A DNA stretch of 64,000 bases from Bacteroidales bacterium (lineage in GTDB: Bacteria; Bacteroidota; Bacteroidia; Bacteroidales; VadinHA17), in contig WXFD01000058.1 of NCBI GenBank assembly GCA_009877105.1, forward strand, positions 1 through 64,000, in the 5' to 3' direction. The notes beneath the pieces are model-generated. The model was given only the letters and a program-made list of their open reading frames with translations. It had not been told where the DNA came from and did not search any database. Below, in pieces: positions 1 through 9,421 of the stretch. A program made the position numbers and the translations under genes. The first letter of the stretch is position 1, and each line of letters begins with the position of its first letter.

Positions 1-41
1 AAGCAAGATACTAAATTCCAGGGAAAATCCTCGTCTGTGTC

Positions 42-287
42 GCCCCGTTCGGGGCTCAAAATCATTGGTGTGACTTTAACCCCCGGTTAACACCGGGGGT
101 TATTAATATTCAGTCACCTACGTGACTCTCTTGTCCGGATGCTTCGCATCTGACCTTCGCGGAAGCTGATACTTCCCTTCAGAAGATACCTCTCTTCTAC
201 TGCCATCCACCGGTATGAATAATATTGAAGTTGATAGCTTTCCCCCGTAACATAACTCTCTGGCAAAGAGATGCTCCGAAGGAGCAT
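42..287. repeat. Hairpin-rich intergenic repeat region
   Basis: This gene-free stretch contains a series of small inverted repeats: 42-47/50-55 (6 bp arms, GC-rich), 78-86/93-101 (9 bp perfect arms, loop 87-92), 112-117/122-127 (6 bp), 138-142/146-150 (5 bp), and 271-277/281-287 (7 bp arms, 3-base loop). Such strings of short hairpins are typical of dispersed REP-like intergenic repeats in Bacteroidota. A 73-codon open frame on the minus strand (118-339) crosses the region, but it reads through the hairpins and has no recognisable domain, so I treat it as chance coding. The copy number elsewhere in the genome cannot be seen from this window. A structured RNA is the alternative. Confidence 0.55.
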
Positions 288-410
288 CCGTCAACCGGTT
301 TATTAAACGGAGAGCCGGAGGTTTGGCATACATTGGCAAAGTGAAAGGGATCCTGTGTTTTTCAAATGTCGGTTAACCCGCTGAGGAGGATGAGCTGCAT
401 CCTTTTCCGT

Positions 411-1070
411 TCAGGCATCATTTACAATGAGCCCGTCCTTAATCTGCAGTATCCTGTCCGACATGCCGGCAAGCTGCCTGTCATGAGTTACAATGATTAT
501 TGTCTGTCCGAATGAGTCCCTGAGCCTGAAAAACAGTTTATGCAGCTCATTCTTGTTCTCGGAATCGAGATTCCCCGAGGGTTCATCGGCAAGGATAACT
601 GCCGGGCTGTTAATAAGGGCCCTTGCAACGGCTACCCGCTGCTGTTCGCCGCCACTCAGTTCGGAGGGTTTGTGCCCTGCCCTTTCCGACAGGTTAAGGA
701 AACCCAGTATCTCGAGCGCACGCGATTCAGCTGCAGCCCTGCCTTTTCCGGCAATATAGGCGGGGATACAGACATTTTCAAGTGCAGTGAATTCCGGCAG
801 GAGCTGATGAAACTGAAAAACAAATCCAATGTTGGTATTCCTGAATGCAGCCAGGGCTTTTCCTTTTAAACGATTGGTGTCGGTGCCGTTGTAAAACACC
901 ATTCCCGAATCCGGACGGTCAAGGGTACCTATTATCTGAAGAAGAGTTGTTTTTCCTGCTCCGCTTGCCCCGACAATGGAAACCACTTCCCTATCCCTGA
1001 TCTCTATGTCGATCCCCTTAAGAACCTTAAGTTCACCGTATGATTTTGTTATACCCGAGGTTCTGATCAT
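411..1070 (-). CDS. lolD: LolD-type ABC transporter ATP-binding protein
   Basis: This 219-residue ATPase belongs to the LolD/MacB/FtsE class, which powers extraction of lipoproteins or other substrates from the inner membrane by MacB-fold permeases. Visible motifs are Walker A at residues 34-41 (GASGAGKT), a Q-loop glutamine near 86, the signature LSGGEQQ at 138-144, Walker B ending ADEP at 161-164, and an H-loop in VTHD near the C-terminus. The length is normal for LolD. No permease is adjacent. The nearest MacB-type permease is at 6402-7784, separated by tatA, secDF and a TolC gene, so the partner could be that permease or LolCE elsewhere. The gene lies 72 bp downstream of the TatA gene in the same orientation. 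Confidence 0.85.
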   Translation of the reverse strand: MIRTSGITKSYGELKVLKGIDIEIRDREVVSIVGASGAGKTTLLQIIGTLDRPDSGMVFYNGTDTNRLKGKALAAFRNTNIGFVFQFHQLLPEFTALENVCIPAYIAGKGRAAAESRALEILGFLNLSERAGHKPSELSGGEQQRVAVARALINSPAVILADEPSGNLDSENKNELHKLFFRLRDSFGQTIIIVTHDRQLAGMSDRILQIKDGLIVNDA

Positions 1071-1142
1071 TTTGTAGATGTGGGATGATTTTGCAAATCA
1101 GGACCGGTTAGCTGAATTCATGAATGTATCTTTTCCGAAATA

Positions 1143-1592
1143 CTAATCCGTATATGTGTCGGTATATGGATTGGTGCTTTGATCTGTCGTCTCCTGGTTT
1201 GTGGTTTCCGATTCGCCTTTCAGGTCTTTTTCAAGATTTTCCCTGACCTCATTCACGTCTTTTTCTATACTGCTTTTAATTTCGTTCACATCGTTGCTGA
1301 GGTCACTGGTAAATTCATTAACTTCCTTGTTTATATTGTCTTTCACCTCATTTACATCCCGTGTGATGCTGTCCGACATTTCTGTGACATCCCTGGTTAT
1401 GGAACCGGCAACTTCATTTATATCCCTTCTCAGATCGGCTGTACTTGATTCAAATTCTCTCCTGATTTCATCGGTGGCTTTCCTGAAATCACGCATCCCT
1501 TTCGAAAGGGTCCGCGCTATTTCAGGCAGCTTGTCTGCACCAAAAAGAAGAAGGGCAACAACAATAATAACAAATATCTCCTGACCGCTCAT
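1143..1592 (-). CDS. tatA: Twin-arginine translocase TatA/TatB-family protein with hendecad tail
   Basis: The 149-residue protein has the TatA/B layout: a short periplasmic N-terminus, one membrane helix (about residues 5-18), an FG hinge (17-18), and an amphipathic helix starting KLPEIARTL. TatA/B forms the translocation pore or receptor for folded proteins. The tail is unusual. Residues 53-129 are seven consecutive 11-residue units of pattern x-[IL]-x-x-[DE]-[VIL]-x-E-[VMFIG]-x-x, for example SITRDVNEVKD and SIEKDVNEVRE, followed by a Thr/Asn/Asp-rich end. Hendecads usually form a long right-handed amphipathic coiled coil. The family call is firm; TatA versus TatB cannot be decided here. 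No tatC is present in the window. Confidence 0.85.
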   Translation of the reverse strand: MSGQEIFVIIVVALLLFGADKLPEIARTLSKGMRDFRKATDEIRREFESSTADLRRDINEVAGSITRDVTEMSDSITRDVNEVKDNINKEVNEFTSDLSNDVNEIKSSIEKDVNEVRENLEKDLKGESETTNQETTDQSTNPYTDTYTD

Positions 1593-1626
1593 CTGCCATT
1601 CTCTTCTTTAAATTCAACGATTACGG

Positions 1627-1634
1627 CAAAAGTA
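1627..1634 (-). promoter_or_regulatory. Putative -7 element upstream of tatA
   Basis: On the minus strand this reads TACTTTTG, a perfect match to the Bacteroidota TAnnTTTG -7 element. It lies 35 bp before the TatA start, in the short gap after secDF. No clear -33 TTTG is seen. Confidence 0.4.
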
Positions 1635-1652
1635 GGAAAAATATCATGTTTT

Positions 1653-4622
1653 TCAGAATTTAATTCCCTTTTTCCGGGTCGTATCGTATACGATGGAGGA
1701 AGCAATGAATATTGAAGAATATGTTCCCACAATTATACCAACCAGCATTGCAAAAAGGAATCCCCTGATGGTTGCTCCGGCAAAGAAGAACATAACGATC
1801 AGAACCAGTATTGAAGTCATGCCTGTATTGATGGTACGGCTCAATGTATCATTCATTGCGAGGTTGATAACCTCTTTCACAGGCCGTTTCCGGTATAGCG
1901 GAAGGAACTCCCTCAGCCTGTCGAAAACAACAACGGTATCGTTAACCGAGTAACCAACGATCGTAAGGATCGCGGCAATGAATGACTGGTCGATTTCCAT
2001 CGAGAACGGCATGATTCCCCAGAAGAGCGAATAAAGGCCTATAACTATTACGGAATCGTGGGCAAGGGCCACAACTGCGCCTAACCCGTACTGCCAGTTT
2101 TTGAACCTCAGTAAGATATAAAAGAACATAATAACCAGTGACAGTCCGACAGCCCATACAGCCCTTCTCTTGGTATCTGATGCAATTGTCGGTCCGATCG
2201 TTTCAGAGCTGACCCGGTATTTGGATAGAAACTCCTCTTTGGTCACACCAGCCGGTACCATATCTTTAAGTCCTTCGTAAAGCGCTGTTTCAATCTCGTC
2301 GTCGACATTTGATTCTGTAATCTTGTATTTAGTCGTGATCCTAACCTGATTTTCACTTCCGAAAGTAACTACCTGCGGGGGTTCATTAAAAGGTTCTTCA
2401 AGGCGGCTGGCCACATCCGCGGTCTTTACCGGTTCGTCGAAACGAACTACAAAAGTCCTGCCTCCTGAAAAATCTATGCCTGCATTAAGTCCTCTTGTGA
2501 AAAATGATATTATCATTATAATGGTAACGGATATTGAGGCTATGTAGAAGATTTTCCTGAGCCCAAGGAAATCGATCCGGGTATCCTTGAGAAAATTTGC
2601 GGTCAGCCTGATAGAAAATGACAGGTTTGTATTTTTCTTGAGAAGGCGCTCATAAATCAGCCGTGTGATATAGATTGAGCAGAACAATGAGGTAAAGATA
2701 CCTATTACCAGTGTTGTGGCAAATCCTTTGATGGGACCTGTTCCGAAAACGTACAATACAATACCTGTAAGCAGTGTTGTGATATTCGAGTCGAGAATAG
2801 CTGACATGGCGCCTTTGTATCCGTCGGCAATTGCCAGTTTTATCCCTTTCCCCTTTCTCAGTTCCTCGCGGACCCTTTCATAAATCAGGATATTTGCATC
2901 GACTGACATTCCCATTGTAAGAATTATCCCTGCAATACCCGGGAGTGTAATAATTGCACCAAGAGAAGCTGACACACCAAGGAGGAGGAATATGTTCCCG
3001 GCGAGGGCAACGTCGGCGATGGCACCGGCGCTCTTGCTGTAGTAGAATATCATGTACCCGAGAACGATAATGAAGGATATTATGAATGATATCAGTCCTG
3101 CGTTGATTGCTTCCTTTCCCAGGGTCGGACCAATTATGGTATCGGAGACGATCCTTGCCGGTGCCGGCATTTTCCCTGATTTAAGGATGTTTGCCAGGTC
3201 ATTGGCTTCCTCAATGGTAAAATCGCCCGTTATTTCAGTGTTGCCGCCGGTGATTTCATTCTGCACCCTTGGATATGATCTCACATAGCCATCCAGGACC
3301 ACCGCGATGCAGCGGCCGATATTTTCCCGTGTCATTCTTGCCCAGGTCTTGGCGCCTTCTGCATTCATTGAAAAATCCACCTTAACCTCTGATCCCGTAA
3401 TACCTGATGAAGGTCTTGCCGAAGTAATTACATCGCCACTGAGTGGCGGTCTGCCATCGCGGGTTGTCACCTTGATGGCGTGCAGTTCATACATTGAATG
3501 CTTTGGATCGTACTTGTAGGGATTCTGGCTCCATACCAGCTTGAGGTCGCGAGGGAAGAGGGCTCTGATCTGATTCATTTTAAGGTACCTGTTAACCTTT
3601 GCCGTATCAATCCCGTAAGCCAGTCCAACCATACATGAAGGTAATGGCTGGCCCTGTTCGTTCACTCTCGGACTCAGGATCCCAAACAGAGGATTCTGAA
3701 GATTGAATTCCTCCCTGGTTGCAGGGGTTACTGTTGCAGTATCCTCCTTAATAAGGTCAAGCAGCGATTGTTCCCCGCCTGTTGTATCAGCTACAGGTTT
3801 TGCCGGGGAAGTTACCGGAACACTATCCTTTTTTGCGGTATTGGCTTGAATCTCTCTCAGAAGAGTATTTGCCTGCGAAAGATATCCAATGATCTCACTG
3901 TTCTCATATGTCTCCCAGAACTCCAGGTTTGCCGTTCCCTGGAGCAGTTCCCGCACCCTTGCCGGATCATCCTGCCCGGGCAGCTCAATCAGTATGCGTC
4001 CCTTGGTTGAAAGCTGGGTAATGTTGGGCTGTACCACACCAAACCTGTCGATCCTGGTACTCAGGATGTTGAACGCGTTTTTCATAGCGTCTGATATTTC
4101 AGCGTCAAGCACCCTCAGAACATCAGCATTTGTCGAATTGAAATTGATTTTATCCCTCATTCCAACCGTGCTGAATATTGCAGCAAGCTTTGCGTCGGGA
4201 TCTATTTCCTCAAATGCCCTTCCGAACAGAGTGAGAAAATCAATCTGGCTTTGCCTCTGATATTCGGCTTTTGCCCTGACCAGGGCATCGTTGAAAGTCT
4301 TGTCGGTTGAATAGTTTGCAAGGCCTCTGAGGATATCCTCCACTGAAACTTCCAGTATTACGTTCATTCCACCCTTGAGGTCAAGCCCGAGGTTCATTTC
4401 TTTCTTCTGCACCTCCTTGAAGGTATATCCGAAATAGTTCCAGTCTTCTTTGGGCAGAGACGAAAGGGAATCCAGATAAGCTGATTGCTTTACCAGATCT
4501 CCCTTTGCATATGCCTTTGCATCATTTCTGACTTTATAGGTAGCAAAGGTGAAAGAGAGCTGGTAAACACATACCAAAGCCAGTGCAATTGCCAGGATCG
4601 TGATAGCTGTTTTATTTTGCAT
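1653..4622 (-). CDS. secDF: Protein translocase subunit SecDF (fused)
   Basis: This 989-residue protein joins SecD and SecF in one chain, as is common in Bacteroidota. SecDF uses the proton motive force to pull preproteins through SecYEG on the periplasmic side. The N-terminal membrane helix is followed by the LGLDLKGGMNV motif (D1 signature), the large periplasmic P1 domain with a low-complexity Ser/Thr/Pro/Asp insert at about 255-300, and a first six-helix block containing GMSVDANILIYERVREE. The SecF half begins near residue 670 with GIDFSGGRTFVVRF and ends with a second block containing VGYSVNDTVVVFDRLRE. Both halves keep the conserved Asp and Arg residues of the TM4 motifs. The start is ATG, about 55 bp downstream of a TAnnTTTG element. 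Confidence 0.96.
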   Translation of the reverse strand: MQNKTAITILAIALALVCVYQLSFTFATYKVRNDAKAYAKGDLVKQSAYLDSLSSLPKEDWNYFGYTFKEVQKKEMNLGLDLKGGMNVILEVSVEDILRGLANYSTDKTFNDALVRAKAEYQRQSQIDFLTLFGRAFEEIDPDAKLAAIFSTVGMRDKINFNSTNADVLRVLDAEISDAMKNAFNILSTRIDRFGVVQPNITQLSTKGRILIELPGQDDPARVRELLQGTANLEFWETYENSEIIGYLSQANTLLREIQANTAKKDSVPVTSPAKPVADTTGGEQSLLDLIKEDTATVTPATREEFNLQNPLFGILSPRVNEQGQPLPSCMVGLAYGIDTAKVNRYLKMNQIRALFPRDLKLVWSQNPYKYDPKHSMYELHAIKVTTRDGRPPLSGDVITSARPSSGITGSEVKVDFSMNAEGAKTWARMTRENIGRCIAVVLDGYVRSYPRVQNEITGGNTEITGDFTIEEANDLANILKSGKMPAPARIVSDTIIGPTLGKEAINAGLISFIISFIIVLGYMIFYYSKSAGAIADVALAGNIFLLLGVSASLGAIITLPGIAGIILTMGMSVDANILIYERVREELRKGKGIKLAIADGYKGAMSAILDSNITTLLTGIVLYVFGTGPIKGFATTLVIGIFTSLFCSIYITRLIYERLLKKNTNLSFSIRLTANFLKDTRIDFLGLRKIFYIASISVTIIMIISFFTRGLNAGIDFSGGRTFVVRFDEPVKTADVASRLEEPFNEPPQVVTFGSENQVRITTKYKITESNVDDEIETALYEGLKDMVPAGVTKEEFLSKYRVSSETIGPTIASDTKRRAVWAVGLSLVIMFFYILLRFKNWQYGLGAVVALAHDSVIVIGLYSLFWGIMPFSMEIDQSFIAAILTIVGYSVNDTVVVFDRLREFLPLYRKRPVKEVINLAMNDTLSRTINTGMTSILVLIVMFFFAGATIRGFLFAMLVGIIVGTYSSIFIASSIVYDTTRKKGIKF

Positions 4623-4676
4623 TTCTGTCTTTTTTGTATTTTATCGATGATTTTCCAAGTCCGACCGATTGAGGCG

Positions 4677-4684
4677 CAAATATA
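4677..4684 (-). promoter_or_regulatory. Putative -7 element upstream of secDF
   Basis: The minus strand reads TATATTTG, matching TAnnTTTG, about 55 bp before the secDF ATG. The rest of the 4623-4909 gap is AT-rich with a GC-rich patch near 4796-4835. I see no gene in it. Confidence 0.45.
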
Positions 4685-4909
4685 TAATTTTTTAAGATAA
4701 ATCCGCAGACCGGATATTAAAAGAAAAGATTCAAATAAGACGGTTGTTAAAAATTCTTTAACCGCTATGTGAACATATGTTATAACCCGTTCATCAGGCC
4801 GGGCCGATGTTTTTGCATCCCGGGCGGGTGCGGCATTAATCTTGTGATATCTGCGGTTACAGATCCCGGCTTTTTAAGCATTCCCTGTGAACCAGATGAA
4901 AAAGGAATT

Positions 4910-6391
4910 TTATTCAATCAGTTTATCGTAATCAGTTTCAAGCGGTTTTCTGTTAAGAAAGTCATACAATGCGAGGTTTCTTAAATTGTAGAAATAGTTC
5001 CAGTAATTCTGCAACGCCTGAACATATGCCCTTTTGTTCTGGTCCTTCTTTGTATCGGCATTATTCAGTTCGAGGATCTGTATTTTTCCGATAAGGAATC
5101 TCTGTTTGGTAACTTCGAACATTTTCATGGCAACTGTATCGCTTTTGGCAGCAACGGCCACCTGGCTCGACTGGAGATTAAACTGTTCCACATCAAGCAG
5201 GAGGTTTTGTTCAAAATCGATGATGGCCTGCTGCGACTGAACTTTCGCCAGCTCAAGGCTGGATTTTGCCATCCTGTAGCGGCCCCGGCCCAGGCCCCAG
5301 TCGAGTATCGGCAGAGTGAAACCTATCCTGGCTGTCTGCTGCTTTGCGGTATTATGATAAGCCATCAGAAAATCAGGGTCCTGATCACGGATACCGTAAG
5401 AAGCGATCAGGCTTGCATTGAATCCCCTCTCTCCTTTTGCCTGTGCCAGGTTGCTTTCGGCAGTCAGCACCGCAAGCTCCTGGGTTATCATTTCCGGATT
5501 ATTTGCAAGTGCCAGGTCCAGAACCTCTTGCGGACTGATCTGCAGGGAAGGAACCTCAGAAGGCAATATCAGCTCAAGCCTTACATTCTCATTGAATCCG
5601 AGGAATGATCTAAGCCTGATTTCCCTGTCCCTGAGATTCATGGCCGCTTCCTGCCTGGATGTTTCGGTATTGAGCCAGGTAAGTTCCATCTGAAGCAGTT
5701 CATCTTCCGAAATGGTACCCAGCTGATATCTTCCCTTGGCTATCCGGTAAAGTGTGTCGGCATTGGAGTAGTTCATTTCAGCAATCTCCTTGTTTATCTG
5801 CGCAAGTGCAAGTGAGAAGAAAAAATTGACGGCAGCTATATGAACGTTCTCAATATTTGAAAGGAAGGTCTTTCTTGCAGCTTCGTACCTCAGGGGTTCC
5901 GTCCTTTTTTTCCACTTGAGGTCGTTGTATCTGAACAACGGCTGGTTCAGACCGATGCTTAACGGAACGGTTATATACTTCCTTGTCTCGTTTTCAAAAT
6001 CATTGTAAAGGGTAAGATCGGAATTGAGATAAATGGTACCTCCTGTCAATCCTATATTCTGTGAAAGTGAAAGGGATCCGAAATTACTAAGGGTATTGGT
6101 GGATTTATAGTCCCAGGTTTCGGTATTGGAGTTCCATACCCTTTCATACGCGGTACTGTAATTGGGTGTGGTTCCGGTCAGGGTGAGTGATGGCCTGTAC
6201 TGGGCAACGAAGGTCCTGTATTGCCAGTAACTGGCCCTGAGCCGGTGTTTGGCCATAAGAGCCTGGGTGGATTGTTCTTCGGAAAGTTTGATGACATCCT
6301 CAAGGGTCAGCCTGTGCAGTTCCTGCGCCATGGATCGCGGAGCAGGGGAAAGAAAATAAAATGCTGCCAGGAAAAAAAACACTTTTTTCAT
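4910..6391 (-). CDS. TolC-family outer membrane efflux protein
   Basis: The protein of about 493 residues has a signal peptide (MKKVFFFLAAFYFL up to about residue 22, cleavage after SMAQ) and then the long alpha-helical repeats of the outer membrane efflux protein family, which form a trimeric channel across the outer membrane. Two pseudo-repeats are visible, each with an NxE/helix-rich segment (for example LALANNPEMITQELAVLTAE). The frame also opens at an ATG at 6407-6409, which overlaps the stop of the upstream permease as ATGAATAA. I prefer the ATG at 6389-6391 because it directly begins a signal peptide. The gene is last in the adaptor-permease-channel set and is probably translationally coupled to the permease. 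Confidence 0.88.
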   Translation of the reverse strand: MKKVFFFLAAFYFLSPAPRSMAQELHRLTLEDVIKLSEEQSTQALMAKHRLRASYWQYRTFVAQYRPSLTLTGTTPNYSTAYERVWNSNTETWDYKSTNTLSNFGSLSLSQNIGLTGGTIYLNSDLTLYNDFENETRKYITVPLSIGLNQPLFRYNDLKWKKRTEPLRYEAARKTFLSNIENVHIAAVNFFFSLALAQINKEIAEMNYSNADTLYRIAKGRYQLGTISEDELLQMELTWLNTETSRQEAAMNLRDREIRLRSFLGFNENVRLELILPSEVPSLQISPQEVLDLALANNPEMITQELAVLTAESNLAQAKGERGFNASLIASYGIRDQDPDFLMAYHNTAKQQTARIGFTLPILDWGLGRGRYRMAKSSLELAKVQSQQAIIDFEQNLLLDVEQFNLQSSQVAVAAKSDTVAMKMFEVTKQRFLIGKIQILELNNADTKKDQNKRAYVQALQNYWNYFYNLRNLALYDFLNRKPLETDYDKLIE

Positions 6392-6401
6392 TATCAATAC
6401 A

Positions 6402-7784
6402 TTATTCATATCTCAACGATTCGATGGGATCCCTTTCAGATGCTCTCTTTGCAGGTGAGTACCCGAATATGACCCCGACGGCAGCCGATACGCCAAAAGC
6501 AATAAATACGGAGAAAAATGAAACCAGGGTCATTATTCCCGCGATTTCCTCAATCAGCTTGGCCATTATAACTCCCAGGAAAATACCGACAAATCCGCCT
6601 GAAATACTTATCAGAACAGCTTCGGAAAGGAATTGAACGACAATGTCCATCTTCTTTGCACCAATGGCCATCCTGGTCCCTATTTCCTTTATTCTCTCCA
6701 TGACGGAAGCAAACATTATGTTCATGATTCCTATGCCCCCCACAATAAGCGATATGCTGGCAATGGCTCCCAGAACTATATTGAATATATCCTTGGTCCT
6801 CTGCTGCTGTTTCAGAAGCAACTCCGGGACTGTAATCTCGAAATCCTTGACGCCCGAATGCCGTCGGGTGAACATACGGCTCAGGATTTCTGTGGTAGGA
6901 GTGATCTCTTCGGTCTCATTCACCTGGACTACTATCCTGTCGAGCTGGTTATAGTTGGTTTCCCCGCTTAATCCGGCATCTGAACTGCTTGAAACGCCGA
7001 ACATTCGCCCGGGTCCGCCAAACATCATCATCGGATTGGTACTTGCCGCGGATACCAGTTTTGTGTTCACAAGGGCCCTGTTCTGAAACCTCAGCAGCAT
7101 GGTTTCGATCGGGATGTAAATATTATCGTTGTACACATTCACTCCCTTTTCCTCGAAACCCGTGAGGCTCACGTTTGTCTTCTGCAATACCCCTATTACT
7201 TTCAGCCAGATCCCGTTAAACTTAATATACTGGTCAATGGGATTTAATTTACTGAAAAATTTAGCCCTGATATTGGCCCCGATAATACAGACCTGGAGGC
7301 CGTTCCTGGCCTGGAAATCGTTGAAAAAGGCACCCTCTATGAGCGGAAGATTGTAGAGTTCAAAATAGTCATTTGATACCCCCACAAGCTTTGCAGTATA
7401 TTTCACACCGTTCATCATTGCCGTTGCACTGAACGATACTTCAGGGCTTATTCTTTTAACCGAGGGTATGGTTTCCCTGATGGTCTCGACATCCATCATG
7501 CTCAGTCCCCGTGAGAATTTATTCTGCTGCTTTTCACCGTTTTCTTCGGAAGAGGATGTTTTTTCCTGGATGATTGGATTAATCAGGATATTATTTACTC
7601 CAACCATTTTCATCTGCTCCATTATTTCCTGCTTTGCTCCTTTCCCTATTGCGAGCATTGCTATGACGGCAGCAACGCCGAAGATAATGCCCAGGGCGGT
7701 AAGCATCGACTTAAGCTTGTTTGATACAATCGACTCCACGGCTATTTCGATATCGTGGAAATATCTGAAAAAGAATTTAAACAT
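6402..7784 (-). CDS. MacB-fold ABC transporter permease
   Basis: This 460-residue permease has the MacB/FtsX layout: one N-terminal membrane helix (KSMLTALGIIFGVAAVIAML), a large periplasmic domain (MacB_PCD, about 45-320), then three C-terminal helices beginning SISLIVGGIGIMNIMFASV and the conserved ERIKEIGTRMAIGAKK cytoplasmic loop. Such proteins act by mechanotransmission and push periplasmic substrates into a TolC channel. The family member in E. coli carries its ATPase in the same chain; this one does not, and no ATPase gene adjoins it. A Met/Gly/Ser-rich insert (NPMMMFGGPGRMFG) sits in the periplasmic domain. It lies between the adaptor (23 bp upstream) and the TolC gene. Confidence 0.9.
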   Translation of the reverse strand: MFKFFFRYFHDIEIAVESIVSNKLKSMLTALGIIFGVAAVIAMLAIGKGAKQEIMEQMKMVGVNNILINPIIQEKTSSSEENGEKQQNKFSRGLSMMDVETIRETIPSVKRISPEVSFSATAMMNGVKYTAKLVGVSNDYFELYNLPLIEGAFFNDFQARNGLQVCIIGANIRAKFFSKLNPIDQYIKFNGIWLKVIGVLQKTNVSLTGFEEKGVNVYNDNIYIPIETMLLRFQNRALVNTKLVSAASTNPMMMFGGPGRMFGVSSSSDAGLSGETNYNQLDRIVVQVNETEEITPTTEILSRMFTRRHSGVKDFEITVPELLLKQQQRTKDIFNIVLGAIASISLIVGGIGIMNIMFASVMERIKEIGTRMAIGAKKMDIVVQFLSEAVLISISGGFVGIFLGVIMAKLIEEIAGIMTLVSFFSVFIAFGVSAAVGVIFGYSPAKRASERDPIESLRYE

Positions 7785-7807
7785 GCCCTTAAGGTTTTAC
7801 GACATTT

Positions 7808-9376
7808 TTAATTTGGATTCCTGCTCCCTGCAGGGCTATTCTGACCCGGTCCCACAGGCCGCTCCGGAAGATTCCTTTGACTTGCCGTCGGGTTCATTCC
7901 CGGCTGCTGTTGTGATCCGGCCCGGTTCTGTGGATTTCCTGCAGGCCCGCCATTCCCTGTTCTGCCGTTCTGACCCGGCTGGAAATTGCCCCTCAGATTC
8001 TGCATCATTTCCGGGCTCATCGGACCACCTGGCTGAGGCATCATTTTCTGCCTGCTTTTTGCGGCCTCCTGCCTGATCCTTTCCTCTTCCTCCCTTTTGG
8101 CCTTTGCTCTTTCCCTGTTAACAGCGATGAGATTCCCGCCCGTTAGCCTGAAACCCTCCGGTTTCGCCGGCGTGCTCAGATACAATACGTCACCCTCTTT
8201 CAGGCCCTGTTCCACAATCACATTGTTCTCATTGGATTCTCCAAGAAGAACTATCTGCCTGTTCCCGTTCTTCATATATACAAACGGGATACTGTCAGTA
8301 CCTGCCTGAACACTTTCAAGGGGAATGTAAACCACATCATCAATGGTCTTGGTAATTATCTTGTTCCCTGTTGTCATCGAGGGTCTCAGGATAGGATCCG
8401 TACCGTCAACCTTTATCTGAACTTCAAACACCTTGGCATCGGTATTTGGCAGCTGCTCCCCGATATTTGCCACACTTATGACCGACCCCGTATAAGACTT
8501 TTCGGGAAATGCATCTACCATCAGTTCAACTTTCTGACCCGGTTTTACCTTGCTTACATCTATTTCATTTACATACGTTTTTGAGATCATTGTTGACATG
8601 TCGGGAAGAGTGGCAACAACATTATCCCAGGGGGAAATGGAAGAACCTATCTTTCTCTTGTTGTTCATCCTGTCCCTTTTGTAAATGACCATCCCATCAG
8701 AAGGTGCAGTAATCACAAACTTGGCAAGTATTGTTTCAAAGTCATTCACTCTCTGCTGCTGGTCAGAGAGATTTTTTCTGATGGTCCTCATTTCTGTTTT
8801 TGCCTGTTCGACCTTGAGACCATAGGTTTTAATTGTCTGGTCCAAAGAGCGCTGGGCCCTGTCAAGAGCTATTTCAGCCTGCCTGATGGTTGTCGGCGGT
8901 TCGTATTTGGATTCCTGGAGTGTTATCTGCGCCTCCTCAACGGAATACCTGAGATTCTTTATATTATCCCGTAACCCGCTCAGCGTGACAGCAGTATCAA
9001 GCATTTTCACCTCGAGGTTATCTTCCGCCTGGATCAGTTTCTCCCTCTCATCCTTAAGGGAATTATCGAACTGGGTTCTGTCTAGGGTGGCAATATAATC
9101 TCCCTGTTTCACCTCGGTCCCCTCGGGAACCATATCAGTGATCTTGATGTCCATGGCCCTCAGGCTCCTGCTCTGCCTGAAGTCAGGACCCATAATGTCT
9201 TCTGAATTCTCTGCTTCCAGTTCTCCCGTTGTTGAAACAATGATATCAAACTGACCTCTCTTTGCTTCGACATAGAGATTTGCCACTTCTTTCCTTTTGG
9301 TTATTCTTCCTATTACAATCATTATGATTATAGCAAGAACTACAACGATACCCGTAATAATAATTGTTCTTTTCAT
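7808..9376 (-). CDS. MacA/HlyD-type periplasmic adaptor of an efflux system
   Basis: The 522-residue membrane-fusion protein connects the inner-membrane permease to the TolC channel. It has an N-terminal membrane anchor (about residues 4-22), a split lipoyl/barrel-sandwich domain, a long alpha-hairpin (about 115-235, rich in Glu, Arg and Gln), and a beta-barrel region with motifs such as KPGQKVELMVDAFPEKSY and GSVISVANIGEQ. The last ~100 residues are low complexity: a charged KAKREEEERIRQEA segment and then a Pro/Gly/Asn/Gln-rich tail. That tail is longer than usual for MacA. It is the first gene of the adaptor-permease-channel operon. Confidence 0.88.
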   Translation of the reverse strand: MKRTIIITGIVVVLAIIIMIVIGRITKRKEVANLYVEAKRGQFDIIVSTTGELEAENSEDIMGPDFRQSRSLRAMDIKITDMVPEGTEVKQGDYIATLDRTQFDNSLKDEREKLIQAEDNLEVKMLDTAVTLSGLRDNIKNLRYSVEEAQITLQESKYEPPTTIRQAEIALDRAQRSLDQTIKTYGLKVEQAKTEMRTIRKNLSDQQQRVNDFETILAKFVITAPSDGMVIYKRDRMNNKRKIGSSISPWDNVVATLPDMSTMISKTYVNEIDVSKVKPGQKVELMVDAFPEKSYTGSVISVANIGEQLPNTDAKVFEVQIKVDGTDPILRPSMTTGNKIITKTIDDVVYIPLESVQAGTDSIPFVYMKNGNRQIVLLGESNENNVIVEQGLKEGDVLYLSTPAKPEGFRLTGGNLIAVNRERAKAKREEEERIRQEAAKSRQKMMPQPGGPMSPEMMQNLRGNFQPGQNGRTGNGGPAGNPQNRAGSQQQPGMNPTASQRNLPERPVGPGQNSPAGSRNPN

Positions 9377-9421
9377 CCGAATTATGCTGATTTAAATTTT
9401 CCTATTGTCATTATGAACCGG

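Noticed and set aside
118..339. 73-codon minus-strand open frame
   Set aside because: It runs through a chain of hairpins, has no signal, domain or neighbouring operon, and looks like repeat-derived chance coding.
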